The notes under the pieces: model-generated | Database searches by the model: none | What the model was told of the DNA's origin: nothing | Seen by the model: only the letters and a program-made list of their open reading frames with translations | IMG/VR virus record: IMGVR_UViG_3300030450_002194 | Coordinates: 1-64,000 of that record | Reading direction: 5' to 3' (one strand) | DNA: 64,000 nucleotides | Source: a virus | Shown: in pieces, positions 24,301 through 31,930 of the stretch | Numbering within the stretch: the stretch's first letter is position 1 | How the letters are laid out: the number at the start of each line of letters is the position of its first letter | Translations under genes and position numbers: made by a program

Positions 24301-26176
24301 ACGCCCCACCGCCACACGCCGGTTCATCACCGAAATTGGTATCATCATCATATTCTATTATTTGCGTAAGGTCTATTGCCTTTAGAGATTTCATCATTTG
24401 TTCATACTTAGCCTTAGTGCAAGCCTCAAATGGGGCTTGTACATATACGCTCTCATCATTTGGGAAACAGGATAATCCATTATAGAAATGCCTGTTAAGC
24501 CACATCCATTCTCCTACTTCATCCCATTCATCGGGGTTAACATAAACTGTTGCAGATACATTGTGAGTATTCTGCCCACTAGAATGTCCTGGGTTTACCC
24601 ATCTAATGCTTGTGTTCTTTACTCTTTCTAAGAACATAAAGGTATCTTCTTGCTTCTTCCACAATGCGCCAGCAGGTGCTTTTTGTGGTATCTCAATAAT
24701 CCTACCATCCGGGTTAAACTCATCATCTACTATTAACTCAGGATGATTTTCACTTAGATGCTTACAAATGGCTTCTTGTCTGCCTACCCTTATTCTTCTA
24801 ATGTAATAGTCATTATGCCACGCATGAATACCAGATGAAGAACCGCATACCATTGATGCAGTTCCACTAGGCTTAACACACGTTAACCTTGCGGCTGGAT
24901 TAATACCCATTACTTTAGCCCATTCCTTGTTTACTTCTTTAGCCATGTAAACAGTTCCTGTTATATCTAAATTTGTCACTTTGTTAGAAGCGAGTCCTGT
25001 CATTGATACACCAAGTAAAGAATCCTTCTCTGTTGTTGTCTTCCATATATCTCTTAAGTAATGGAAGTCTGTATAAGATGCTTGTAGAGTACCTAGTATA
25101 GTGGCTGCTCTAACTCGCTCATTCAAATCTTCTTGGTCTACAACAGTAGAAGAATTTATTTCAGTCAAATTACAGAATTGATATGGTCTAAGAGCAATCT
25201 CGCAGCAGGGATTTGTTCCCCAATCTTTATCATTAGTTAGATAAATGCCAGGTTCTCCAGAACCTCCTGCTTGAACCCTATCCCATATCTCATCAAAGTA
25301 ATCCTTCTTTATTCTATGTCTAAGCAATACAACAGAATTGTTTGCTCTAAATCGCTGAGAGTCAGTTTGTTGCCATCCTTTCCCTGCCTTACAATTCATC
25401 ATGTGCATATCATTAGCACTAAATAAAGCAATTAAAGCAGCCCTTCTATTTCCGCCTGCTGTTACTGCGTCTGCTAAATGACACAAAATATCATGGCATT
25501 CCAACGTTGTTAGTTGGCTACCATCTTCTTTAGTTTGAAGAATGTTTTCAACCATTACCATACATTTCCTCAATGGTTCTGGGCCTGGGGCCTTTCCTCC
25601 CCTAGTCTTCAATCTTGTTCCCTTTGGTCTAATATCATCATAAATAAACCTAGGTCTTTGAGTTAATTCACCAGTATAGGAACGAAAGAGTTCCTTTACT
25701 GCGTCTGCCCAACCCATGATAGAATCTTGAATTACTATCTTTCTTGTTCTATCCCTGTTTGGTTGCTTAATCTCTGGCAGTTGTCTTACATGGTGTTGTT
25801 GAACCGAATAACCTAATCCAGTTCCATTCATCAGTAGAAACATTGCTTCATGAAAGCATTCTACTGAATCAACAGGCATGTAAGCACAATTGTAGATACT
25901 ATTAGGTGATACTTCTATTGCCTTCCCTGCATATTGCATTGAACGCATTGACGGAAGTATCTTAAATTTCCTCACTTGATTATTATAAATATCTACTACT
26001 TCCTTATAATAATGTGAGTCTTCATCATGCCCTAATTCTTTTAACTTTGCTAAATGCATTTGTAGATTTCTATCTACAATCATATCCCATGATTCCTTCT
26101 TAAACTCTAAAGGAAGCCACTTGGCATACTTCATGTATATAGTTATGTCACTCATTATTTTACTTGCTAATTCCAT
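24290..26176 (-). CDS. nrdJ: Class II (B12-dependent) ribonucleotide reductase
   Basis: 628 aa, monomeric-type NrdJ/RTPR. Visible: Asn-Cys-Ala-Tyr at the first redox Cys, Gly-Thr-Gly-Leu-Gly, Asn-Pro-Cys-Cys-Glu-Ile carrying the thiyl Cys and catalytic Glu, Cys-Asn-Leu, Pro-Ser-Gly-Thr, and a C-terminal Cys-Gly-Gly-Gly-Ala-Cys shuttle pair. It reduces ribonucleotides using adenosylcobalamin and needs no oxygen or small subunit. It would enlarge the dNTP pool, but the cobalamin must come from the host. ATG at 26176 has AAGGTG upstream. Confidence 0.9.
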   Translation of the reverse strand: MELASKIMSDITIYMKYAKWLPLEFKKESWDMIVDRNLQMHLAKLKELGHDEDSHYYKEVVDIYNNQVRKFKILPSMRSMQYAGKAIEVSPNSIYNCAYMPVDSVECFHEAMFLLMNGTGLGYSVQQHHVRQLPEIKQPNRDRTRKIVIQDSIMGWADAVKELFRSYTGELTQRPRFIYDDIRPKGTRLKTRGGKAPGPEPLRKCMVMVENILQTKEDGSQLTTLECHDILCHLADAVTAGGNRRAALIALFSANDMHMMNCKAGKGWQQTDSQRFRANNSVVLLRHRIKKDYFDEIWDRVQAGGSGEPGIYLTNDKDWGTNPCCEIALRPYQFCNLTEINSSTVVDQEDLNERVRAATILGTLQASYTDFHYLRDIWKTTTEKDSLLGVSMTGLASNKVTNLDITGTVYMAKEVNKEWAKVMGINPAARLTCVKPSGTASMVCGSSSGIHAWHNDYYIRRIRVGRQEAICKHLSENHPELIVDDEFNPDGRIIEIPQKAPAGALWKKQEDTFMFLERVKNTSIRWVNPGHSSGQNTHNVSATVYVNPDEWDEVGEWMWLNRHFYNGLSCFPNDESVYVQAPFEACTKAKYEQMMKSLKAIDLTQIIEYDDDTNFGDEPACGGGACEI

Positions 26177-26178
26177 CT

Positions 26179-26562
26179 TTAACACCTTACGTTTTTTCTA
26201 TATGGCATTTCTGCTAGATTGGTAAATGCCGATACCCATTCGCCGGACCTTTTAATAGCCCATTGTTTCTCTATTTTTACTTCCCATTCAGGAAAGGTTT
26301 CTATTGCGCTTTCCCCATAAACTTTCTTCATATCTTCAAAGTTTGTGAAGGTTAAGCCATCATATACTATTTGCATTTCTCCATCGCAAACAATTATTGC
26401 TTTGGAACTATATGCAAAGATATGACCTAATGGATAAAAGTCTGCTCTAACCACAGCCAATCCATCGTGAGTCATATAATCATCTTTTATCTCCCAACCA
26501 AATATTTTCATTATATTTGGGAAGACACTCTCTTCTATAAAATTAATATTATCCTTTAACAT
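26179..26562 (-). CDS. Hypothetical 127-aa protein
   Basis: Mixed alpha/beta with several Trp and Tyr; no cysteine pairs or membrane helix. A 69-bp gap separates it from the Ubl-like gene upstream and holds a small inverted repeat (CCCT/GGGG), so it may begin a new transcript segment. Function unknown. Confidence 0.55.
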   Translation of the reverse strand: MLKDNINFIEESVFPNIMKIFGWEIKDDYMTHDGLAVVRADFYPLGHIFAYSSKAIIVCDGEMQIVYDGLTFTNFEDMKKVYGESAIETFPEWEVKIEKQWAIKRSGEWVSAFTNLAEMPYRKNVRC

Positions 26563-26631
26563 AGTTATGCCCCCTTGTGTGAGGGCGAGCCGCAGAAGGC
26601 TATTCTTACGACTCGACCCTCAATACCAGTA

Positions 26632-26835
26632 TTACTGGATACCGCCAACAATGGCGGGTATTAAGTCTACGGATTCTACTGAATCCCAACTAACTTCGGA
26701 AATCATTTCCCTTGAAGTTAAATCACCATCAATAACAACCCAATGTGAAGGGTGGTCATTTATTTGGTCTATTACCTGAGATTGGGTTGAAACCATCTCA
26801 GTGTGTCCTGTTTCGTTAATTATTGTCAACAACAT
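26632..26835 (-). CDS. Ubiquitin-like (MoaD/ThiS/SAMP-type) protein ending Gly-Gly-Ile-Gln
   Basis: 67 aa, the size of a small beta-grasp protein. It opens with a beta strand, has a central Trp-Val-Val-Ile-Asp-Gly-Asp, and ends Val-Asp-Leu-Ile-Pro-Ala-Ile-Val-Gly-Gly-Ile-Gln. The Pro-x-x-x-Gly-Gly tail is that of MoaD/ThiS/SAMP modifiers. Two residues follow the Gly-Gly, so cleavage, for which the viral JAMM is a candidate, would be needed before E1 activation. ATG has GAGGA seven bases upstream. Confidence 0.6.
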   Translation of the reverse strand: MLLTIINETGHTEMVSTQSQVIDQINDHPSHWVVIDGDLTSREMISEVSWDSVESVDLIPAIVGGIQ

Positions 26836-26874
26836 ACATATTCCTCGGTAAATTTTCTATACGCTCACGCCTTA

Positions 26875-27072
26875 TTAATCTTGCGTTTGCCTACCTTCCA
26901 ATAACCTTGCGGTCAGAAGGTTAATGGTTTCCTCGTATTTATTTACTAACACAGCCATATTCCTATTAGCCGTTACTAGGGATTGATACCCTACACTTAA
27001 CTGGTTAAGTTGCTCAGTCGCCTTTACTAACTCTTCTTCCAGTTCCTTTTTTGTCTTGGTTTTATCACTCAT
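26875..27072 (-). CDS. Coiled-coil protein (65 aa)
   Basis: After a Lys-rich start, residues 12-60 show a regular heptad pattern (Leu, Val, Leu, Leu, Val spaced 3-4), so it is probably a dimeric coiled coil. The start overlaps the previous stop by ATGA. Role unknown. Confidence 0.55.
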   Translation of the reverse strand: MSDKTKTKKELEEELVKATEQLNQLSVGYQSLVTANRNMAVLVNKYEETINLLTARLLEGRQTQD

Positions 27073-28223
27073 GTCCAATCACTTGCTCCTTTGTTCTTTA
27101 TTTTCTTTATCTCAGTGCTTGCGTCATGCTTAGAGATTTCGTCAAGGTCGCCTTCAAACCCTAATCGAATTAAATAGTCCTTCTGGCGTTGGGTGGCAGG
27201 TTCTACCTTTCCATCACCGTCTAGAATCTCCCATAATTTCTGCACTTGATTCTCTGATAAAATTGTTCCCTTTGTCATCTTCTGCTTTACATCTTTTAGG
27301 AATCTTTCTTCCCAATTGTCCTTACCCTGTTCAGGAACGAAGGGTTTTAGTCCATAGTATTCGCAGGCCGTTGTAAATTCCTCTTTATGTGTAATCTCAT
27401 CGAGGGTACTCACAACTTTTTCTTTCCTTTCAAACTCTCGTTGCTTCCTACGCTGTTCTCTTTTTGCATATTCTTCTAGGCTCTCGGCCCTTCTCTCAAG
27501 AATTTTGTCCTGTTTTGCCACATCTGCTTCGGCCTTCTCCACGTTAAAGAAGAACATCATCAAATCATTGTAAAGTTTCTGATTAGGCCAACCCTTCCTA
27601 TTAGACTGTGACTTTGGATTATCGGGATGGTTCCATCTCCATACAATAGAAGCCATTCTATATCCTGGGGTTCCAAACTTTCCTTCTGATGCCTTACGTA
27701 GAAAGGTCTTATCTCTATACATCTTGTAAGTAGCATCATAATATCTCCCTTTCTTTCTAACGTTAACTCTAAGGTCTAAGTCCTTAACCCTGTTAAACAT
27801 TCTAGTAAATTCATCCCCATGAAGTTTCCACCATGCATTTTTCTTTAATGCTTCTACTCTAACAGTAATCCATTCCTCTATCATTTCATCAGTAATCTGG
27901 TCATCTGCCAAACCTGTTTCTTCTTTGATAGCCCTAAAGATTAGGTAAGAGTTAATGTGGTCTGAACCTACGCATTCTCTTACATCTGTTTCAGTATTAT
28001 GAATCTCAAAATGGTATACAATGTCATGTCCACACAAACACTTGTGTATGTGATTTGTTGCCCAATCAGGTGCATCACCTAATCCATTCCACCATACATT
28101 GCCAGTAGCAATCCATTCATGTTTAGCATCATCATAGTTATCAGCCTTAGATAGATTAACCATGTTGCTTATTAGTTTCTTATCCCATCGGCCTTCGCCT
28201 AGTTCTCTATTTGGTTTAACCAT
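27069..28223 (-). CDS. Hypothetical coiled-coil protein with C-terminal phage-type domain
   Basis: 384 aa. The N-terminal third has Cys-Leu-Cys-Gly-His plus a further Cys and His that could bind zinc. Residues 220-270 are a highly charged coiled coil. The C-terminus Ala-Thr-x-x-Gln-x-x-Tyr-Leu-x-x-Leu-Gly-Phe ... Ala-Ser-x-x-Ile matches a short helical motif common in phage recombination or replication proteins. Function unknown. Confidence 0.5.
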   Translation of the reverse strand: MVKPNRELGEGRWDKKLISNMVNLSKADNYDDAKHEWIATGNVWWNGLGDAPDWATNHIHKCLCGHDIVYHFEIHNTETDVRECVGSDHINSYLIFRAIKEETGLADDQITDEMIEEWITVRVEALKKNAWWKLHGDEFTRMFNRVKDLDLRVNVRKKGRYYDATYKMYRDKTFLRKASEGKFGTPGYRMASIVWRWNHPDNPKSQSNRKGWPNQKLYNDLMMFFFNVEKAEADVAKQDKILERRAESLEEYAKREQRRKQREFERKEKVVSTLDEITHKEEFTTACEYYGLKPFVPEQGKDNWEERFLKDVKQKMTKGTILSENQVQKLWEILDGDGKVEPATQRQKDYLIRLGFEGDLDEISKHDASTEIKKIKNKGASDWT

Positions 28224-28312
28224 TATCTCATCACCACTATCTTACATCTCTTTAGTTTCTCGGAGTAGTATTTGTTTTCTCCTAGTTCTCTATTACAACA
28301 AGGACAAATCAT
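28223..28312 (-). CDS. Tiny zinc-knuckle protein (29 aa)
   Basis: Cys-Pro-Cys-Cys at residues 3-6 plus one later Cys in a Lys-rich chain. TAATG and ATGA overlaps on both sides support translation. Function unknown. Confidence 0.45.
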   Translation of the reverse strand: MICPCCNRELGENKYYSEKLKRCKIVVMR

Positions 28313-28548
28313 AAGCCATGCCCCGCTGATATAGGATAACCTCTAAAGAATTGATAACGAGGGTATTCCTTCATCATTGATTTTATAGCATACATAAGAT
28401 TCTTTCTTTGTTCTGGGTTTTTATCTCCCGTTTCAATTAACATTTCTGCTAATTGTATTACGTCATCAGGAATATCCATGTCTTCTGCTTTGCATATTTC
28501 AATCTGCTTTTTAATCTTTTTTACTTGATTGTCCCAAACTATATCCAT
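28309..28548 (-). CDS. Short member of a three-gene viral paralogue family
   Basis: 79 aa. Residues 25-65 (Val-Ile-Gln-Leu-Ala-Glu-Met-Leu-Ile-Glu-Thr-Gly-Asp-Lys-Asn, an Arg, then Ala-Ile-Lys-Ser-Met-Met-Lys-Glu) closely match the protein at 31931-32440 and more distantly the one at 34279-34818. The shared helical domain has the pattern Leu-x-x-x-Gly-Asp-x5-Arg-x6-Ile. This copy lacks the second domain. Function unknown. Confidence 0.6.
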   Translation of the reverse strand: MDIVWDNQVKKIKKQIEICKAEDMDIPDDVIQLAEMLIETGDKNPEQRKNLMYAIKSMMKEYPRYQFFRGYPISAGHGL

Positions 28549-28724
28549 TATTCTTCCTCCGCATCATGCATTGCATTAAATGCTAACCATGCAGCAGCAG
28601 CCCAAAGCCACTCATCATCATTAACATCATAACTGATTATCAATTGAATAATCTGTTCCATTCCTTCGTCTATCCCGCCTTCACTAATTGCTCTGGCTAA
28701 CATTGTCTTATACTTATCTTTCAT
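28548..28724 (-). CDS. Small acidic helical protein (58 aa)
   Basis: Helical, with a Trp-Leu-Trp-Ala-Ala-Ala-Ala-Trp segment and an acidic tail. TAATG overlap with the following gene. Function unknown. Confidence 0.5.
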   Translation of the reverse strand: MKDKYKTMLARAISEGGIDEGMEQIIQLIISYDVNDDEWLWAAAAWLAFNAMHDAEEE

Positions 28725-28854
28725 ATAAATACCTCACAACTATAAATATTCCTAATCCTAGTGTCATTCCTACAAATATCCAAAATGGCAGGAAGTCTGA
28801 GTATTCAAACTCTAGACTATTAATCCACTTTGGGTCTTCTACTACGTCAATCAT
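28714..28854 (-). CDS. Single-span membrane protein (46 aa)
   Basis: An acidic soluble N-terminus precedes one membrane helix (Trp-Ile-Phe-Val-Gly-Met-Thr-Leu-Gly-Leu-Gly-Ile-Phe-Ile-Val-Val) and a basic end. Overlaps its neighbours. Function unknown. Confidence 0.55.
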   Translation of the reverse strand: MIDVVEDPKWINSLEFEYSDFLPFWIFVGMTLGLGIFIVVRYLYER

Positions 28855-29048
28855 GCTCTCACCTTTTGACTGTAATCAAACCAGTCTATAAATCTTTCAC
28901 CATATTCTGGGAATACAGTAAAAATAGTTCCACTACAAAGATGAACCTCAATTGAGTCATCTCCTTTCTCTGTAATTGCAGCGATTTGTTCAAATGTAAA
29001 CCGCGTCATTCCTGTCTCTGTTCTAAATTTTAGTTTTCTGTTATTCAT
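28851..29048 (-). CDS. Hypothetical 65-aa protein
   Basis: Beta-rich small protein with a basic N-terminus. Operon context and overlaps support it as a gene; no family recognised. Confidence 0.5.
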   Translation of the reverse strand: MNNRKLKFRTETGMTRFTFEQIAAITEKGDDSIEVHLCSGTIFTVFPEYGERFIDWFDYSQKVRA

Positions 29049-29050
29049 TT

Positions 29051-29173
29051 CTATTCCTCTTTTTTCTTTTTCTTAATTGTTAAAGGAGTGACTTGGCAAT
29101 CCTCACACAAGTCATCCATTTGTGTCATCCATTCTTTACAGATTGGACATTTTATTGTGACTCTCCCCGACAT
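29051..29173 (-). CDS. Tiny zinc-ribbon protein with Lys tail (40 aa)
   Basis: Cys-Pro-Ile-Cys (9-12) and Cys-Glu-Asp-Cys (23-26) form a zinc ribbon; five consecutive Lys near the end suggest nucleic-acid binding. Confidence 0.55.
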   Translation of the reverse strand: MSGRVTIKCPICKEWMTQMDDLCEDCQVTPLTIKKKKKEE

Positions 29174-29178
29174 TATTT

Positions 29179-29421
29179 CTACTCCATCTTTTGAAAGTGT
29201 CTTTGGTCTCTAAGATGAGAAGTTAGAAGTTCATCTATCTTCCCAAATAAAGCCTCTGCACAACCACCGATTGTCTTACGGTGTAAAGATAGCCATATTG
29301 CGTAATCCCTATTTATTATTACTTTGGGCTGGTCATCATCATCCATTGTTATTACAATGGGAGGCATTTCAATATCCTCAATTAAACTGAATTGGATTTC
29401 CCTTGTTTCTCCTTCCAACAT
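29179..29421 (-). CDS. Hypothetical 80-aa protein
   Basis: Acidic beta-rich first half and helical second half. ATG directly follows the previous stop codon. Function unknown. Confidence 0.5.
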   Translation of the reverse strand: MLEGETREIQFSLIEDIEMPPIVITMDDDDQPKVIINRDYAIWLSLHRKTIGGCAEALFGKIDELLTSHLRDQRHFQKME

Positions 29422-29814
29422 TCAGTCTACCCCCATGCCTTTATCTCTTGTTTCCTTGAGCCTTTTCTCTTGTTCAAAATTATTCTTTTGAATCTCCAAC
29501 TCGTTGTCTAAATTCATCAATCTCATGTTTGCTGAATCAACAACCTGTGCTTCTGTCAGCACCGTCCATTTTGGCATATGTAGCCATTCTACTTGCATTA
29601 CCAATGGGTATGCAATACTCACTACTTCACCCGTTCCCGTCTTAAGGTTCAAGAAGGAGTTTGCCATTGGCATATTGATATATACCATCTCTCCTTCGAC
29701 AACCTTCATATTGTCACTATAGTCCTCAGACTCCTTATACTTGTCCATTGAGTAAGTAACTCTCATTTTTAATGTGTTTGCTTTTTTCCAACTTTTCATC
29801 TTATTCCCCCGCAT
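29422..29814 (-). CDS. Hypothetical protein with C-terminal coiled coil
   Basis: 130 aa. The middle is beta-rich and the last 45 residues are a charged coiled coil. ATG at 29814 or 29799 are both preceded by purine-rich ribosome sites. Function unknown. Confidence 0.5.
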   Translation of the reverse strand: MRGNKMKSWKKANTLKMRVTYSMDKYKESEDYSDNMKVVEGEMVYINMPMANSFLNLKTGTGEVVSIAYPLVMQVEWLHMPKWTVLTEAQVVDSANMRLMNLDNELEIQKNNFEQEKRLKETRDKGMGVD

Positions 29815-29836
29815 ATTCCTCTTCTTCCAGTACCTC

Positions 29837-29980
29837 TTAAGGGTTTGCCCTCACGTTGTTAAACCATTTAGCATAACGCCTTTCTTCTTGCTTGATTATG
29901 CAAGAGCATGGTTCTGGAATATATTCGCCTAATGCGATTTGTTTCATTATTACACCTTTTATACATTTATTACATTTCAT
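29837..29980 (-). CDS. Tiny zinc-binding protein (47 aa)
   Basis: Cys-Asn-Lys-Cys (3-6) and Cys-Ser-Cys (25-27) are likely zinc ligands; the tail is basic. It is the first protein gene downstream of the tRNA on the minus strand. Confidence 0.5.
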   Translation of the reverse strand: MKCNKCIKGVIMKQIALGEYIPEPCSCIIKQEERRYAKWFNNVRANP

Positions 29981-30015
29981 GTTATTACCTTTTATTTTAT
30001 TTTAATTATTTGAAT

Positions 30016-30102
30016 TGGTTGCGGGAGGGGGATTTGAACCCCCGAAGCACTACGCACCGAATCTTAAGTCCGGCCCCTTTGACCATACTTGGGAATCCCG
30101 CA
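30016..30102 (-). tRNA. tRNA-Leu (anticodon UAA), 3' CCA encoded
   Basis: Reading the minus strand, the acceptor arms pair over 7 bp if the first base is U. The anticodon stem pairs 5 bp around the loop C-U-U-A-A-G-A, giving UAA at 30064-30066. The variable arm is long, as in tRNA-Leu, and the T-arm is a perfect 5-bp GGGGG/CCCCC stem with loop UUCAAAU. Discriminator A and CCA are encoded. The U1-A72 pair is unusual. Viral genes here use TTA for Leu heavily, so the tRNA may relieve codon limitation. Confidence 0.85.
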
Positions 30103-30121
30103 TTGAATCTTGAGACAAGGG

Positions 30122-30185
30122 AAAGGACGCAGGTGACAAAACGATGCACCTTTACACTAGGAGAGTAATAGAAGTCTCGTCCTTT
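30122..30185 (-). ncRNA. Candidate 64-nt structured RNA beside the tRNA
   Basis: The ends are perfect 8-base complements (AAAGGACG with CGTCCTTT), and an inner hairpin pairs AGGTG with CACCT. A TATA box lies about 30 bases upstream, so an archaeal transcript would start at or just before the outer stem and run into tRNA-Leu. It could be a leader processed with the tRNA, a decayed tRNA or a small viral RNA. No T-loop consensus is present. Confidence 0.45.
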
Positions 30186-30214
30186 TTATCATGCAAACCT
30201 TGCTCAATAGTGAG

Positions 30215-30222
30215 TTTATAAA
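30215..30222 (-). promoter_or_regulatory. TATA box for the small RNA / tRNA-Leu transcript
   Basis: TTTATAAA, a strong archaeal box A, placed 25-30 bases before the structured RNA on the minus strand. The element is a palindrome, so direction is inferred from what lies downstream. Confidence 0.5.
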
Positions 30223-30652
30223 TATGAATGAAATTATATAGATAGGGGTAATGTTTTATTCGCATCGCCTTTAAATCCCTAAGTGCTACTATTATTAAAT
30301 AATTGTTTCGCTACTATTGTCGGGTAGTGTTCAGTAATTAAATTGTACAACTAATTTCTATCGTACTATAATTCTTCCCAGATAAAGGCGTCCATTTTTA
30401 CTTGCAAACCTATCTCCCACTTTTAGTGGTTGACGTGTGAATTAAACCAGAAAATATTTCAAACGTCAAAACCCAATCATATTTATAATTTCATGGTTTC
30501 TGATTGGGGTTGAGTTGTTGTAGGAAAAGCAAACGATACAATTACTTGTGCCGAGCATCATCGCTGTATTGTGCAAATTGATTTTTATGTCAACAGGGGC
30601 GCACATTCATGCTTATTACTTACAAACCTACTTGTTCCTATGTCAAGGAATC
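30223..30652. other. Non-coding stretch with TATA-like motifs and one hairpin
   Basis: About 430 bases without a credible gene. It has several AT-rich TATA-like sites (for example around 30270 and 30485) and an 8-bp inverted repeat CCCAATCA/TGATTGGG near 30472-30508 that brackets ATTTATAA. It probably holds promoters or a transcript end between the regulator gene and the tRNA. Confidence 0.4.
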
Positions 30653-31204
30653 TTACTCTTTCATGTGAACTAATAACAGAACTAGATAGCCTATCAAATC
30701 TTTCACTACATCTTCATCAGATTCTAGTGAAGCATTTCCTTGCATCAACCTATTCAGTTTGTCATCTATTCTAACTTTAATCTGCTCAGTCTTATCAGCC
30801 GTTGAAAAGATTCTTATTGGCTGTAGTGCAGAGTCACCATACTGTTGATTCTTACTCAACAAGAAGGTAGTTATTTCTGTCATAGTCTTTGAAATCTTAA
30901 ACGATGATGAGTCTTTATCTACAGACCAATCATGTTTATGTTCATCTGCGCTTGGTTCATACTTCTTATATGTATTACCAAGTGCTGCTCTAAGGTGGTT
31001 TGTTGTCACCTTAGAAGTTTTCTTTTTCTTAACCTCCTTAGAAGAGTGCTTCTTCTTGAGCACACCCTTGTGTTGTAGGTTATATACTTTCTGCGTTACT
31101 GACGCAAAACTCCGCTTCATTGTAGCGGCTATCTCTTTTGAGGTCTTACCTTCCTTGTATAAGTCAGATAACCTCTTTATGTCTTCCTTTGTCCACTTCA
31201 CCAT
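30653..31204 (-). CDS. HTH (Myb-like) protein fused to nucleotide-modification domain NMAD1/DUF1599
   Basis: 183 aa. Residues 2-50 are a Trp-Thr-Lys-Glu-Asp helix-turn-helix, followed by a Lys-rich linker. The C-terminal 75 residues carry Lys-Asn-Gln-Gln-Tyr-Gly-Asp-Ser, Arg-Ile-Asp-Asp-Lys-Leu-Asn-Arg-Leu and Asp-Leu-Ile-Gly-Tyr-Leu, the signature of DUF1599, a family predicted to act on modified nucleotides in phages. A regulator that senses or pairs with modified-base metabolism is possible. ATG at 31204 is preferred. It is the first gene of the left arm. Confidence 0.65.
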   Translation of the reverse strand: MVKWTKEDIKRLSDLYKEGKTSKEIAATMKRSFASVTQKVYNLQHKGVLKKKHSSKEVKKKKTSKVTTNHLRAALGNTYKKYEPSADEHKHDWSVDKDSSSFKISKTMTEITTFLLSKNQQYGDSALQPIRIFSTADKTEQIKVRIDDKLNRLMQGNASLESDEDVVKDLIGYLVLLLVHMKE

Positions 31205-31807
31205 GTTATTCACTTCATGTTAAACAGTTTTAATTCCAGAGCGATGTTAATTACACATCGTTTCTACTTTGCTGGAAAGGTCATTTTGATTTACTTAGCC
31301 CCCTGTAAGTGCCTCAAATTGAGTGTGTTGTAATTCGTTTCCATTTTTCCATCATTTACACCCCCCCGTCAGGGGAGGAGGAGGAGGAGAGAGAGAGAGA
31401 GAAGAAGAGTAGTGTAAATGTTATAATATTGTAATTAATATATAATAACATAGTTATACTACCTTAACTCTCTCATATTGCCTCACTCTCATTTCCAACT
31501 CAATTGGAAATGTGGAAACGTGTTGCCTCCTTATCATATCATATAGGATATGTCATATTGATATGTGTATCCATAATGGATATATTATACATAGATAGCC
31601 TTCTCGGTACATATAGAATAATGGACGCTGTTATATGTTAGAACATTTTACGCCATTAATTCTGATATGTATAAGTAGGCCATTGGTGGAATACGTGCTT
31701 AAGAGGCCATTGATATTAATTGCCACCGACAATACTATCCAATCGAGGGACTATATAAGAGATGCCGCACCCCTCGACACCCTTCTCTAATAATAGAATT
31801 ATCTCAA
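31205..31807. other. Non-coding AT-rich region with polypurine tract
   Basis: No gene found. It holds a 40-base purine-only tract with GGA and GA repeats (31371-31410) and an AT-rich block. An 8-9 bp hairpin CATTTCCAA/TTGGAAATG lies at 31490-31512, and iterated ATATG-type words at 31535-31605 include TATCCAT/ATGGATA. A TATATAAG box sits near 31753. This mix suits a replication origin or unwinding element between divergent arms; that is inference. Confidence 0.4.
31371..31412 (+). repeat. Polypurine (GGA)n(GA)n tract
   Basis: An uninterrupted run of A and G over about 40 bases, with GGA then GA then GAA repeats. Such tracts can form triplexes or slip during replication. Confidence 0.8.
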
Positions 31808-31861
31808 ACCATATGGTATCAACAACTTTGTCCAGTTGAAACCTGATTTTGAGGAGTCCGA

Positions 31862-31889
31862 CAGGAAAGGGCGACTAATCCCCTTCCTG
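31862..31889 (-). terminator. Hairpin after the 31931-32440 gene
   Basis: A 10-position stem with one mismatch (CAGGAAaGGG with CCCcTTCCTG) about 40 bases beyond the stop codon. Probable transcript end or stabiliser; no strong T-run follows. Confidence 0.5.
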
Positions 31890-31930
31890 CCAGACAAGAA
31901 ATGCTGCTAACTAAGGCGTGAAAGAAGGGA

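Noticed and set aside
29908-30168. 86-aa plus-strand ORF
   Set aside because: It is antisense to the tRNA-Leu gene and to the structured leader, and has no ribosome site.
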